NCBI RefSeq assembly: GCF_011578045.1
Contig: NZ_CP049801.1
Span: forward strand, 1,860,001 to 1,924,000
DNA length: 64,000 nt
Direction: 5' to 3'
Source: Acinetobacter shaoyimingii
Lineage (GTDB): Bacteria > Pseudomonadota > Gammaproteobacteria > Pseudomonadales > Moraxellaceae
Below the pieces are notes generated by a model, which was not told where the DNA came from, searched no databases, and worked only from the letters and a program-made list of their open reading frames with translations. Positions 18,100 through 27,327 of this stretch are shown here, in pieces. Position numbers and translations under genes: made by a program. Each line of letters starts with the position of its first letter. The stretch's first letter is position 1.

Positions 18100-18450
18100 T
18101 TAACGCTTACAACTGCGATTATATGTGGTCCCCAGATCCTCTAGAGACTGATCAAAATTTTGAATCAGACCACGAATAAAATTCACTTCATCTTGCGCTT
18201 TTCTCAGATGGATATTTTCCAAAGACAGTTTTTCAAGATTACGCATATAATTTGCATATTCACATGATTTCTTTAAAATTGAGCTTAATGAATCACGTTT
18301 ATCTAAAGCGCGATTTAGGTCTGCTTGAGTTGTCTCTAATGCATTATAAAATTGTCTCACTTTAATATCATATTGAGACTGTGTAAGTTGTTCAGCGAAT
18401 GCAGATGAACTTAATAGCACCCCAAGACATAAAATCCAATTTATTTTCAT
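18100..18450 (-). CDS. Exported small helical protein, unknown, related to the gene at 6310-6753
   Basis: A 116-residue protein with a signal peptide ending ...LSSSAFA (residue 19). The mature part begins EQLTQSQYDIKVRQFYNALE and is predicted all-helical, with two cysteines (LKKSCEYAN and the terminal NRSCKR). The LTQxQYD start, the two-cysteine pattern and an L-x-K-K-(A-L-)C block are shared with the product of 6310-6753. Likely periplasmic, with unknown function. Confidence 0.7.
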   Translation of the reverse strand: MKINWILCLGVLLSSSAFAEQLTQSQYDIKVRQFYNALETTQADLNRALDKRDSLSSILKKSCEYANYMRNLEKLSLENIHLRKAQDEVNFIRGLIQNFDQSLEDLGTTYNRSCKR

Positions 18451-18573
18451 TTTTCTTCCTTAACGAATTACATCATGAAGAACATAAAACGTCCTTCACT
18501 CCCCTGAAATTAGCATACTCTTTTTAACTTAAATTACCAAATAAAATCAACGTAATCGATTCATTTATAATAA

Positions 18574-18597
18574 AAAACCAGACCGAAGTCTGGTTTT
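18574..18597. terminator. Terminator after aroC
   Basis: AAAACCAGAC-CGAA-GTCTGGTTTT is a perfect 10-bp stem with a CGAA tetraloop and T/A flanks. It lies 26 bases past the aroC stop. Confidence 0.88.
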
Positions 18598-18622
18598 GAT
18601 CATTTTCTATTCTTTAAGAAAA

Positions 18623-19708
18623 TTAAATAGGCTCAAATGGTGCAATCACATCTGCATTTTGTGCACGATGGCGCATGAAATGATCCATCAACACAATGGC
18701 TAACATCGCTTCAGCAATTGGTGTTGCACGAACCCCCACACATGGATCATGGCGACCTTTGGTCAACACATCAGTATCTTCACGGTTCAAATTAATCGTT
18801 TTACCGGGTGTGGTGATCGATGCTGTAGGTTTAAGTGCAATCGCAACACGAATATCTTGACCTGATGAAATACCACCCAAAATACCCCCTGCATGATTGG
18901 CAAGGAAGCCATCTGTGGTCAACTCATCACGTGTTTCATGACCAAATTGCTCAGCAACTGCAAAACCATCACCAATTTCAACCCCTTTTACCGCGTTGAT
19001 AGACATCATGGCATGCGCAATATCCGCATCAAGACGATCAAATACAGGTTCGCCCCAACCGACAGGAACATTCTCAGCAATAATTTCTAACTTTGCACCA
19101 CAACTCGTTCCTTGTTCACGTAAAGATGTCACCAAAGCTTCAAAACGAGGAACAGCATTGACATCACCACAGAAAAATGGATTGTTCGGTACTTCATTCC
19201 AATCCAATACTTCTGCTTTCTCAGTACCAATTTGAGTGACATGACCACGAATCACGATGCCAAACTTTTCAGCCAAGTATTTTTTCGCAATCGCACCAGC
19301 AGCAACACGCATTGCAGTTTCACGAGCACTTGAACGACCACCACCGCGATAATCACGGAAACCATACTTCTGAGTATAAGTATAATCTGCATGACCTGGA
19401 CGGAAGGTTTGCGCAATATTGCCGTAATCTTTAGATTTTTGATCTGTGTTACGGATTAAAAGCCCGATTGATGTTCCTGTGGTTTTACCTTCAAAAACAC
19501 CTGAAATAATTTCAACTTGATCTGGTTCTTTACGCTGTGTCGCAAACTTTGAAGTACCTGGTTTACGACGATCTAAATCATGTTGCAAATCTGCTTCATT
19601 CAGTTCGATTCCGGGCGGTACACCATCGACAATCGCCATGAGCCCAACCCCATGAGATTCACCACAAGTCGTTACACGGAAGAGTTGTCCAATACTATTA
19701 CCTGCCAC
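18623..19708 (-). CDS. aroC: Chorismate synthase
   Basis: The last step of the shikimate pathway, converting EPSP to chorismate with reduced FMN. From GTG 19708 the protein has 361 residues and begins [20 protein letters not shown], like other AroC proteins. The GTG at 19714 lies too close to the GGAG ribosome site. Signature regions are [14 protein letters not shown], the Arg-rich [14 protein letters not shown], and [20 protein letters not shown]. It follows prmB by 12 bases and shares its transcript. Confidence 0.96.
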   Translation of the reverse strand: MAGNSIGQLFRVTTCGESHGVGLMAIVDGVPPGIELNEADLQHDLDRRKPGTSKFATQRKEPDQVEIISGVFEGKTTGTSIGLLIRNTDQKSKDYGNIAQTFRPGHADYTYTQKYGFRDYRGGGRSSARETAMRVAAGAIAKKYLAEKFGIVIRGHVTQIGTEKAEVLDWNEVPNNPFFCGDVNAVPRFEALVTSLREQGTSCGAKLEIIAENVPVGWGEPVFDRLDADIAHAMMSINAVKGVEIGDGFAVAEQFGHETRDELTTDGFLANHAGGILGGISSGQDIRVAIALKPTASITTPGKTINLNREDTDVLTKGRHDPCVGVRATPIAEAMLAIVLMDHFMRHRAQNADVIAPFEPI

Positions 19709-19720
19709 GTTCACGACTCC

Positions 19721-20731
19721 TTATGCTTGAACAGATTGAATAAATAAATCACGATATTCACGGCATTGTGCTGCTGTAAGTGCAAAAATACCTGAACCAC
19801 CGTTTTGGAAAGTTAACCAGTGGAAATCAACTGTATTGAAGTTTTGACGCATTGCCCACTCAGAATTACCCACTTCAATGACAATTAAACCGTCTTCAGT
19901 CAAATAATCTGCAGCTTGCGCCAACATTTTACGCACCAAATCCAATCCATCTTGACCAGCAGCCAGAGCCAATTCAGGTTCATGACGGAATTCTTCTGGT
20001 AAATCTGCCATGTCTTCAGCATCTACATATGGCGGATTTGAAACGATTAAGTCGTATTGATTTTCAGCTGGAATTTTTGAAAACAAATCAGATTCCAGCA
20101 ATGCAACTTCAAATTGCTTATTGTGGTGCTCAGCATTAATCGCAGCCACTTCCAACGCATCTTTTGAAATATCCGTTGCATCCACTTCAGCTTCTGGAAA
20201 TGCATACGATAATGCAATAGCAATACAACCCGAACCCGTACACATATCTAAAATACGACGTGGCATTTTCGCATTGCTATTTATAGGAAGATTATTAGCC
20301 GCTTCACGTGCTTGATGGTTTTCATCTAAACAATACGGTGAAAAACGATTATTGATCAGTTCAGCAATAGGAGAACGTGGAATCAACACACGTTCATCGA
20401 CGTAATATGGTTTTTCGCAGAAATAGGCAAGATTTAATAAGTACGACGTCGGCACTTTTTCATTAATACGACGTTCTAATAAAGCAATAAATTCAGCTTT
20501 TTCACTTGGAAGCAATTTCGCATCCAAAATTTCAGGATTTGCACTCCAATCCAAAGCAAGGGTTTGCAACACCAATGCTGAACTTTCAGCAAAAAAATCT
20601 TCTGTACCTTGCCCTAGATGTGCATCATATTGACGTAGAGCTGTGACACCAAAACGAATAAAATCGCGAATGGTTGATAAATTTTCAGCAGCTTCCTGTA
20701 AATGTTCAGGGCTAATAGTCAGTTGATCCAC
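19721..20731 (-). CDS. prmB: Ribosomal protein uL3 N5-glutamine methyltransferase
   Basis: An S-adenosylmethionine enzyme that methylates a glutamine of ribosomal protein L3. The SAM-binding block ILDMCTGSGCIAIALSYAFP and the catalytic NPPYVDAEDM motif are present. The C-terminal GLDLVRKMLAQAADYL is family-typical. I chose GTG 20731 (336 residues) because GGAG sits nine bases upstream; a TTG at 20746 overlaps that ribosome site. It is cotranscribed with aroC, a common arrangement. Confidence 0.92.
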   Translation of the reverse strand: MDQLTISPEHLQEAAENLSTIRDFIRFGVTALRQYDAHLGQGTEDFFAESSALVLQTLALDWSANPEILDAKLLPSEKAEFIALLERRINEKVPTSYLLNLAYFCEKPYYVDERVLIPRSPIAELINNRFSPYCLDENHQAREAANNLPINSNAKMPRRILDMCTGSGCIAIALSYAFPEAEVDATDISKDALEVAAINAEHHNKQFEVALLESDLFSKIPAENQYDLIVSNPPYVDAEDMADLPEEFRHEPELALAAGQDGLDLVRKMLAQAADYLTEDGLIVIEVGNSEWAMRQNFNTVDFHWLTFQNGGSGIFALTAAQCREYRDLFIQSVQA

Positions 20732-21112
20732 TAAAGGAGTCTCCAAGGTGTATATTCAAAAACGCCTTATGATACCTTGTTTTCAGACAATTTATAAAAA
20801 TTATCCGTTTTTATTCACCTTCAACCCGGTCAAAAAACTTAAAAAAACCGATAAAATGAGCAATTTAATAAAAATTAAACGTAAATTTACCAATTTTAAG
20901 CACTTTACAAAATATAACTATCGTTTTCGTTGCATATTATGTGTATAATACCTTTCAACTAGAAAATTTATGTTGTTTCAATAAATCTTGTATTTTCGCA
21001 GTGTTAGTCATAATCCTACGTTTGTTTTCAGATTTTTAGTTTCATTCTTTTTCAAAGTTACATCTTGAGTCGTTAAAGACTCGCAACATCATATTCAAAA
21101 TAGGATTGTATT
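20732..21112 (+). promoter_or_regulatory. Intergenic region with long cold-shock leader
   Basis: A consensus TATAAT at 20944-20949 would give a leader of about 155 bases before the cold-shock gene. No good -35 is visible at 17 bases. Long structured leaders are typical of cspA-type thermosensor mRNAs. A 66-codon frame at 20748-20948 has no ribosome site or protein-like composition and I do not accept it. Nothing else is seen. Confidence 0.5.
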
Positions 21113-21322
21113 ATGTCTAATACTGTTAAAGGTACTGTTAAATGGTTCAACGAAACTAAAGGTTTCGGTTTTATCCAACAAGAAAATGGTCCAGACGTTT
21201 TTGCTCACTTCAGCGAAATCAAATCAAACGGTTTCAAAACTTTGGCTGAAGGCCAACAAGTTGAATTCAGCGTTACTCAAGGTCCTAAAGGTCCAAACGC
21301 TGTAAACATCGTTGCACTTTAA
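21113..21322 (+). CDS. Cold-shock protein, CspA family
   Basis: A 69-residue single cold-shock domain. It has RNA-binding motifs KGFGFIQQ (RNP1) and VFAHFSEI (RNP2), and the usual [14 protein letters not shown] start. Such proteins act as RNA chaperones or antiterminators. The promoter-to-start distance suggests the long untranslated leader seen in cold-inducible members. The sequence is strongly AAA/GGT codon biased, which suits high expression. A strong terminator follows. Confidence 0.96.
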   Translation: MSNTVKGTVKWFNETKGFGFIQQENGPDVFAHFSEIKSNGFKTLAEGQQVEFSVTQGPKGPNAVNIVAL

Positions 21323-21380
21323 TTTTTGACACCCCTTAAATGATTCATTTCATTTAATTTGGTGCAAAATTTGTGTGATA

Positions 21381-21408
21381 AAAAGCGAGGAATTTCCTCG
21401 CTTTTTTA
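21381..21408. terminator. Bidirectional terminator after the cold-shock gene
   Basis: AAAAGCGAGGAA / TTTCCTCGCTTTTTT forms a stem of at least 10 bp with T-run. It separates the convergent cold-shock gene and the gene at 21413. Confidence 0.9.
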
Positions 21409-21412
21409 TGCT

Positions 21413-21793
21413 TTAAATTTTGTTCTGCCCTTCTAAATGTCGTGCTTCACAAGTCTTGTTCCATTTTTGAATGAAATTCTGTAAGGCTTGATCTTTCAAT
21501 TGCTTTAATTGATACACAGGTATTTTTTTAATGTCTTCAATCATGTCTGTAAGTAACAGAACTTCATGTGCCGTCAATTCAGTCTGATTAATATCAGCTT
21601 CACCCAAGTCAAAACCACCTTGACGTAATTGAAATAAAGTTTCTGCTGTATCTTGCACAATTGAGCATGAAGCAGGTTCAACAATTGAAAAATCTTGTGC
21701 ATTGCCCAAAGCATTTGTCGTAATTAACAAAACACCAATTATCCACATTGTGATTGTTTTTTGCCGTCTGACATGAAGAAAACCTTTATACAT
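21413..21793 (-). CDS. Exported small protein of unknown function
   Basis: A 126-residue frame. The N-terminus has a basic segment then a hydrophobic stretch TMWIIGVLLITTNALGNAQ, giving a probable signal peptide with cleavage near residue 32. A start at the internal Met16 would give a shorter signal. The mature part has two cysteines (EPASCSIV and WNKTCEAR) and is helical towards the C-terminus. Architecture is like that of the other small two-cysteine exported proteins in this window, but without clear sequence identity. Confidence 0.6.
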   Translation of the reverse strand: MYKGFLHVRRQKTITMWIIGVLLITTNALGNAQDFSIVEPASCSIVQDTAETLFQLRQGGFDLGEADINQTELTAHEVLLLTDMIEDIKKIPVYQLKQLKDQALQNFIQKWNKTCEARHLEGQNKI

Positions 21794-21881
21794 CTTTGAC
21801 CCAGTCTTTATTGTTAGAATACAACCATTAAACGTTAAAATAGAAAATCACTGACAGCTATTTTTGAACGTATTTTGTAAC

Positions 21882-22052
21882 ATGCAATCACTGCATGATT
21901 TTTATGATCGGCTTAAAAATGAATCCAAATTAACTGATTCAAAACTTGAATTAAGCCACAATGCCTATATATTTGTTTATAGACTTTCATTGTTATCATG
22001 CAATGTCATTGTCGATGTCGTCAATCAATGTAAAAAAGCATTCAAGTTTTGA
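21882..22052 (+). CDS. Possible small protein, unknown
   Basis: A 56-residue frame from ATG 21882 (MQSLHDFYDRLKNESKL). An upstream TTG at 21864 would add six residues. The ribosome site is weak. It precedes the next small gene by 15 bases on the same strand, which is the main reason to consider it real. No family was recognised. Confidence 0.35.
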   Translation: MQSLHDFYDRLKNESKLTDSKLELSHNAYIFVYRLSLLSCNVIVDVVNQCKKAFKF

Positions 22053-22067
22053 ATCAGGTTTTAAACA

Positions 22068-22376
22068 ATGAGTTATAAACACAACAACTTAATGGCCATG
22101 CGTCAAAACTTTTGGAACGATCATTCAAATGATCAAGTTCAAAATGAAAAACGCTTCTTACAGAACACCTTGACCGAACTTGGTATTTTTCAGCCTGCAA
22201 CCCTTGAAGATACTAAATACTGTTTCTTTCTTTTACCCAGCATCATTATTGTAAAGGGCTATGCGCTTGGATTTTCCAATGAATCTGTAAAAAAAATGAT
22301 CATTGATTATCTTTCACAAAATAAAAAATTATTGACTGAACGTGCATCGCTAAAAATTCAATATCGTATGACTTAG
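22068..22376 (+). CDS. Small protein of unknown function
   Basis: A 102-residue protein starting MSYKHNNLMAMRQNFWND. It is basic and mostly helical with a hydrophobic segment FFLLPSIIIVKGYALGF in the middle that is too interrupted for a confident membrane helix. No family was recognised. A weak AAGCA/TGCTTA hairpin with a T-run follows at about 22382-22399. Confidence 0.55.
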   Translation: MSYKHNNLMAMRQNFWNDHSNDQVQNEKRFLQNTLTELGIFQPATLEDTKYCFFLLPSIIIVKGYALGFSNESVKKMIIDYLSQNKKLLTERASLKIQYRMT

Positions 22377-22546
22377 ACAAATAAGCATTTTTTTGCTTAG
22401 GCTATTTAAGTTACATCTTATTGGCAATAATTACACCAGATATTCAAATAGTTGAACTTTTTTAATACGTTCATACGCTATAATATTCACTATAGTATTC
22501 TCTATCATGTTTCACCTGCTGCAATGACTCACAGGACTTTATCTTC

Positions 22547-23920
22547 ATGTCAGATCGGAACGAAAAGCTCAAACAGTTAAAAACTTCCTCTATGGACCGA
22601 CGTCTTTCAATAGCAAAAGCGTCTCTATTGGCTGGAACACGTTGGGCTGCATCGAGTGCATCTTCTATCTTTTCCAATGAAGAAGATAAAGAAAAGAAAC
22701 GTAAACAAGCCATGAAGGATCAGGCGGAATATCTGGTTGCCGAGATTGGCAAGTTAAAAGGTTCAATTGTTAAAATTGGCCAGATGATGGCGCTATACGG
22801 CGAACATTTCCTCCCTGATGAGATTACCCAAGCACTCAATACACTGAATAATCAGACTGTTGCATTGGCATGGCCTGCAATTAAAGAACAATTGGTTAAG
22901 CAATTGGGTTCAAAGCTAGATGATTTAACCATTGATCATGAACCTTTAGGAACAGCATCTCTTGCTCAAGTCCATCGTGCTACACGCAAATCTGACGGCA
23001 TGGAATTGGTACTGAAAATCCAATATCCAGGTGTAGCAAGTGCCATTGATTCGGATATGAGCCTATTTAAGAATATGCTGAAATTAACGCGCATGGTGCC
23101 GCAAACGCGTGAATTTGACCAATGGTTTGATGAAGTTCGTGAAATGATGCATCGTGAGGTCAGTTATAAAATTGAAGCTGCAACCACGCGTCGCTTTGCA
23201 GCACGTTTGAAAGAAGATCCACGTTATATCGTGCCTCAAATCGTGGAGCAATATTGTACAGACCAAGTGCTGTGTATGACCTTTGAACGCGGTGTTCCCA
23301 TCAACAGCCCTGTCATGCTTTCTTTACCTCAGGAACGTCGTAATCAATTGGGTGAAGCATCTTTGGAAATTGCGGTTAGAGAGCTGTTTGAATGGGGTGA
23401 GATGCAAACCGACCCAAACTTTGGGAACTACTTGGTTCGTCTAGGCGATGGCGAAAATATTCGTGACAAGATTGTGCTCCTTGACTTCGGCGCAATACGT
23501 CAATTTGATCAGCAGCTTTTACAAGTTGCTCGCAATTTGATTAAAGCCGGCTATCATCATGATGCAGAAGCGATGGTTGCCAGTATGTCGGGTTATGATT
23601 TCTTCAACAATATGCCAATGAGCATTAAGCCTGATATGGCCAAAGTCTTTTTAATGGCGACTGAAGCATTCAGCACTTATGAAAATAATCCTGAATTACC
23701 CGCAGGTGTGATGGACGAACAACAACGCTATGATTGGAAAAAGAGTCAATTGCATAGTCGAGTCATCCAACGTGCATCAAAATCCATGGCTTCGCGTTAT
23801 TTCACCATTCCACCGAAAGAGTTTATGTTCATTAGCCGAAAATTTATTGGTGCATACACGTTTATGACCGTCATAGATGCGAAAACCAATGTACGCAAAA
23901 TGATTCAGCCTTATCTTTAA
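22547..23920 (+). CDS. ABC1/AarF-family atypical kinase
   Basis: A 457-residue UbiB/ADCK-like protein. It has the family KxGQ motif (SIVKIGQMMALYG, about residues 75-87), an invariant-lysine region LVLKIQYPG, the catalytic-loop variant TDPNFGNYL and the metal-binding DFG (IVLLDFGAIRQF). These proteins are unorthodox kinases or ATPases linked to ubiquinone and lipid metabolism. It lacks the UbiB C-terminal membrane anchors and ubi neighbours, so it is not UbiB itself. It stands alone. Confidence 0.88.
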   Translation: MSDRNEKLKQLKTSSMDRRLSIAKASLLAGTRWAASSASSIFSNEEDKEKKRKQAMKDQAEYLVAEIGKLKGSIVKIGQMMALYGEHFLPDEITQALNTLNNQTVALAWPAIKEQLVKQLGSKLDDLTIDHEPLGTASLAQVHRATRKSDGMELVLKIQYPGVASAIDSDMSLFKNMLKLTRMVPQTREFDQWFDEVREMMHREVSYKIEAATTRRFAARLKEDPRYIVPQIVEQYCTDQVLCMTFERGVPINSPVMLSLPQERRNQLGEASLEIAVRELFEWGEMQTDPNFGNYLVRLGDGENIRDKIVLLDFGAIRQFDQQLLQVARNLIKAGYHHDAEAMVASMSGYDFFNNMPMSIKPDMAKVFLMATEAFSTYENNPELPAGVMDEQQRYDWKKSQLHSRVIQRASKSMASRYFTIPPKEFMFISRKFIGAYTFMTVIDAKTNVRKMIQPYL

Positions 23921-24207
23921 GCTGATTTTGATGTTTTAAAATGTGCTTAGAATGCATTTAAAATCCAAATTTGATGATACTTTTTAATTGACCAAATTGA
24001 TACATACTGTCATTTTGGTCAATTTTTAATTTTCAATCATAAATTTATTATAAATTATTATTATAATTATTAATTACTTATTCTTCAATATACCATTTAT
24101 CGCTTTAACTCATTTAAGTCAATTCCTTCGTCATTCATGACATGGTCATGCACGTTTATAAGTGTCAGGATAATCTTGATCATTACAAACCAGAAAAGGG
24201 ACAAACA

Positions 24208-25503
24208 ATGACTGATATTGCGAATAAAGTGCAAGGTTTAGGTCTTTCATTTATAACTAAAATAGCAGGAAGTGACTTATTAGACCGCTTTAATTTACGT
24301 AAAGTCATCGAGAAATCACTCTACACTGGCTCAAAAGCAAGCTTTAAAGCATTATCGGCAACCCAAAAAAAATTCTCATCTAACGCCAATCAAAATAAAC
24401 AGCGATTATCTAATCAGCAAAAGTCATTGTTTGATCTAAGCTTGACCGAAGAGCAACAAATGACCGTAGATGCCATGAGCCAATTTGCATCCGAAGTCCT
24501 TTACCCTTTAGCACACGATGCAGACCATCTGGAAAAATTCCCTGCTGAACTTTGGCAGCACAGTATCGATCTTGGTTTAAATTTTTATGCTTTGCCTGAA
24601 CAATTCGGCGGTGTTGCAGTCGAAAAAAACATTGTCAGTAATATTTTGATTGCAGAACAACTTGCAAAAGGTGATTTCAGTTTAAGCGCTGCATTATTAT
24701 CGACCTATAGTGTCATCAATGCGATTACACAATGGGGCTCTCAAACTGTTCAAAACACTTATCTCAATGCATTTTCTCAAGATCCAGAAATTAAAGCGAC
24801 TTTTGCAGTTCAAGAAGCTACCCCAGCCTTTAATCCATTTGAGCTCAAGACAAAAGCCATAGCGCAATCTGGGAAATACAGCATCACAGGTGAAAAAACC
24901 TTAGTTCTTTTGGGCGAAATTGCTGACATTATTTTAGTCAGTGCTGAATTATCTGGTCAGCCTGAAGTGTTTATCGTGCAACGAGATCAAAGCATAAGTG
25001 TCAAAAAGTCTCCTGCTATGGGACTAAAAGCCGCAGAAACCGTGACTTTAAAATTTGATCATACCCCTGCTGAACGTTTGGGTGATGATGATTTTAATTA
25101 TTCAGCATTTTTAGATCTTGGTCATTTAATGTGGTGTGCCAATGCAGTCGGTACTTGCGAAGCGGTGAAAGCATACGTCATCCAATATGCCAATGATCGT
25201 GTGGCATTTGGTGAACCGATTTCACACCGCCAAGGTGTGGCATTTATGATTGCAGACATGGCTATTGAAATTGAAGCCATGCGTATGCTGGTTCTGAATG
25301 CAGCCAGTCTTGCTGAAACTGGGCAATCTTTCCATCGTGAAGCTTATTTAGCACGCTTATTGTGTGCAGAAAAAACCATGAAAATTGGCACAGATGGTGT
25401 GCAACTCTTAGGTGGTCATGGCTTTACCAAAGAGCACCCTGTGGAACGCTGGTATCGTGACTTACGTGCAACAGCCATTATGCAATCTGGCTTACACGCT
25501 TAA
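24208..25503 (+). CDS. Acyl-CoA dehydrogenase-like protein with Gln at the usual catalytic Glu
   Basis: A 431-residue protein from ATG 24208, where AAAGGG is well spaced. The frame opens 22 codons earlier without support. A basic N-terminal extension of about 75 residues precedes an acyl-CoA dehydrogenase fold (LTEEQQMTVDAMSQFA onward; QLLGGHGFTKEHPVERWYRD near the end). The motif that normally reads I-Y-E-G-T after RD reads IMQSG, and the protein ends there, so the common catalytic Glu is Gln. It is 28 bases upstream of a second acyl-CoA dehydrogenase that keeps Glu. The two may form a hetero-oligomer. Confidence 0.85.
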   Translation: MTDIANKVQGLGLSFITKIAGSDLLDRFNLRKVIEKSLYTGSKASFKALSATQKKFSSNANQNKQRLSNQQKSLFDLSLTEEQQMTVDAMSQFASEVLYPLAHDADHLEKFPAELWQHSIDLGLNFYALPEQFGGVAVEKNIVSNILIAEQLAKGDFSLSAALLSTYSVINAITQWGSQTVQNTYLNAFSQDPEIKATFAVQEATPAFNPFELKTKAIAQSGKYSITGEKTLVLLGEIADIILVSAELSGQPEVFIVQRDQSISVKKSPAMGLKAAETVTLKFDHTPAERLGDDDFNYSAFLDLGHLMWCANAVGTCEAVKAYVIQYANDRVAFGEPISHRQGVAFMIADMAIEIEAMRMLVLNAASLAETGQSFHREAYLARLLCAEKTMKIGTDGVQLLGGHGFTKEHPVERWYRDLRATAIMQSGLHA

Positions 25504-25531
25504 CCACATCATCTTGAATTAGGAAAATCTC

Positions 25532-26731
25532 ATGAACTTACAAAATCCAAAAAAATTCAAAATGCTTGTGGATCAAGCACATCAAACCGCACTGAATGTT
25601 TTACGCCCTATTTCTAGAAAATATGATAAGGCTGAGCATAGCTATCCGAAAGAACTCGATATGCTGGCATCATTGGTTGATGGCATGAATGAGGGTGGCG
25701 ATGGTCTCAATGCTGGCGCATCAATTAACAAACGTGGTGATATTGAGCTGGGCAATAAAAATGGCGTAAACATGTCAACTGCATTGAGCGTGATTGAAAT
25801 GTGCTACGGCGATACTGGCTTATTGCTCACCATGCCACGTCAAGGCTTAGGTAACTCTGCCATTGCCGCCGTGGCTAACGATGAACAACTAGAACGCTTT
25901 AAAGGCACATGGGCTGCTATGGCAATTACAGAGCCTGGATGTGGTTCAGACTCTGCTGCGATTCGTACAACCGCCACTAAAGATGGTGATGACTATATTT
26001 TAAATGGTGAAAAGATCTTTGTAACTTCTGGCGAACGTGCAGATGCTGTTGTGGTTTGGGCAACCCTCGATAAAAAACTTGGTCGCGCTGCAATTAAATC
26101 TTTTGTGGTTCCTAAAGGCACACCGGGCATGACTGTTGAACGCCTTGAACACAAACTCGGCATTAAAGCTTCAGATACAGCAGCCATTAGCTTTATTGAC
26201 TGTCGTGTCCCTGCAGCCAACCTATTAGGCAACGCTGAAATCGATGTTGCTAAAGGTTTTGCAGGTGTTATGGAAACTTTTGATAATACTCGCCCCTTGG
26301 TGGCTGCGATGGCCGTTGGTTGTGCCAAAGCTTCACTGGAACGTATTAAAGAAATTTTTAAAGATCAGCTTGATGCAGAATATTCGACACCTTATCTGCA
26401 AACTTCAAATATTGCAGCACAAATTTATCGCATGGAAGCTGAATGGGAAGCAGCCCGTTTACTCACCCTCAAAGCCGCATGGATGGCGGACAATAAAAAA
26501 CCAAACTCTCGCGAAGCATCTATCTCTAAAGCAAAGGCAGGTCGTATTGGTAATGAAATTACACTCAAGTGCGTTGAATTAGCTGCAAGTGTTGGCTACA
26601 ACGAAGATGAGTTATTGGAAAAATGGGCTCGAGATTCTAAAATTCTTGATATTTTTGAAGGTACCCAGCAAATTCAACAGTTGATTATTGCACGGCGTGA
26701 ACTGGGTAAATCATCAAGTGAACTCAAATAA
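25532..26731 (+). CDS. Acyl-CoA dehydrogenase
   Basis: A 399-residue FAD enzyme for alpha,beta-dehydrogenation of an acyl-CoA. Visible are the flavin/substrate motif AITEPGCGSDSAAIRTTAT (about residues 131-149), the FVTSGERAD loop, and the C-terminal RDSKILDIFEGTQQIQ with the catalytic Glu. AGGAAAATCTC precedes the ATG. It forms an operon with the gene at 24208. The chain length of its substrate is unknown. Confidence 0.93.
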   Translation: MNLQNPKKFKMLVDQAHQTALNVLRPISRKYDKAEHSYPKELDMLASLVDGMNEGGDGLNAGASINKRGDIELGNKNGVNMSTALSVIEMCYGDTGLLLTMPRQGLGNSAIAAVANDEQLERFKGTWAAMAITEPGCGSDSAAIRTTATKDGDDYILNGEKIFVTSGERADAVVVWATLDKKLGRAAIKSFVVPKGTPGMTVERLEHKLGIKASDTAAISFIDCRVPAANLLGNAEIDVAKGFAGVMETFDNTRPLVAAMAVGCAKASLERIKEIFKDQLDAEYSTPYLQTSNIAAQIYRMEAEWEAARLLTLKAAWMADNKKPNSREASISKAKAGRIGNEITLKCVELAASVGYNEDELLEKWARDSKILDIFEGTQQIQQLIIARRELGKSSSELK

Positions 26732-26835
26732 ACTCAATAACATTAGCTCACAAATAAAGCCAAATCAAAGCTTTATAACTGATGGATTTATCATTAGAAT
26801 CATCATGTATAAATCCATCTTTTTTGATATTCATT

Positions 26836-27327
26836 ATGTTTCAAATCCGCGTTATTCAAGCATCAGACAACCCAGAATTGGCATCAATCGTCCGTGAAGT
26901 ATCAAAAGAATTTGGTCTTGCACCCGAATCAGGATTTGCTGTTGCAGATCCTAGCTTAGATGATTTATATGCGGTTTATACACAACCACATTCTCAATAT
27001 TGGGTCATCGTCGATGAGCACAATAAAGTTTATGGCGGAGCTGGCCTATCCCCCTTAAAAGGTGCAGAACATATTTTAGAAATTCAGAAAATGTATTTTC
27101 TTCCTGAACTAAGAGGACATGGATTTGCCAAGAAACTTCTTGAATTGTGTTTTGAATTTGCCCAACAGCATGGTGTTCAATCCTGTTATTTAGAAACCAC
27201 AAAAAATTTGTCACAGGCCATAAAGCTCTATGAAAAATTAGGCTTTAAATACTTAGATGCACCATTAGGTCAAACCGGTCATAGTCATGCTTGTGAATAT
27301 TGGATGGAAAAAGATTTAACCGTCTGA
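26836..27327 (+). CDS. GNAT-family N-acetyltransferase
   Basis: A 163-residue protein from ATG 26836 (MFQIRVIQASDNPELASIV), where the GNAT fold begins; the frame opens 18 codons earlier. The acetyl-CoA loop is QKMYFLPELRGHGFAKKLLE, carrying the R/Q-x-x-G-x-G/A signature as RGHGFA. The C-terminal AIKLYEKLGFKYLD is typical. The substrate is unknown. Its last 12 bases overlap the end of the convergent dedA gene. Confidence 0.9.
   Translation: MFQIRVIQASDNPELASIVREVSKEFGLAPESGFAVADPSLDDLYAVYTQPHSQYWVIVDEHNKVYGGAGLSPLKGAEHILEIQKMYFLPELRGHGFAKKLLELCFEFAQQHGVQSCYLETTKNLSQAIKLYEKLGFKYLDAPLGQTGHSHACEYWMEKDLTV

Noticed and set aside
20748..20948. 66-codon plus-strand frame before the cold-shock gene
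   Set aside because: It starts inside the prmB leader without a ribosome site. Its composition (Lys/Phe/Asn/Tyr from AT-rich DNA) is that of random sequence, and it overlaps the likely csp promoter.
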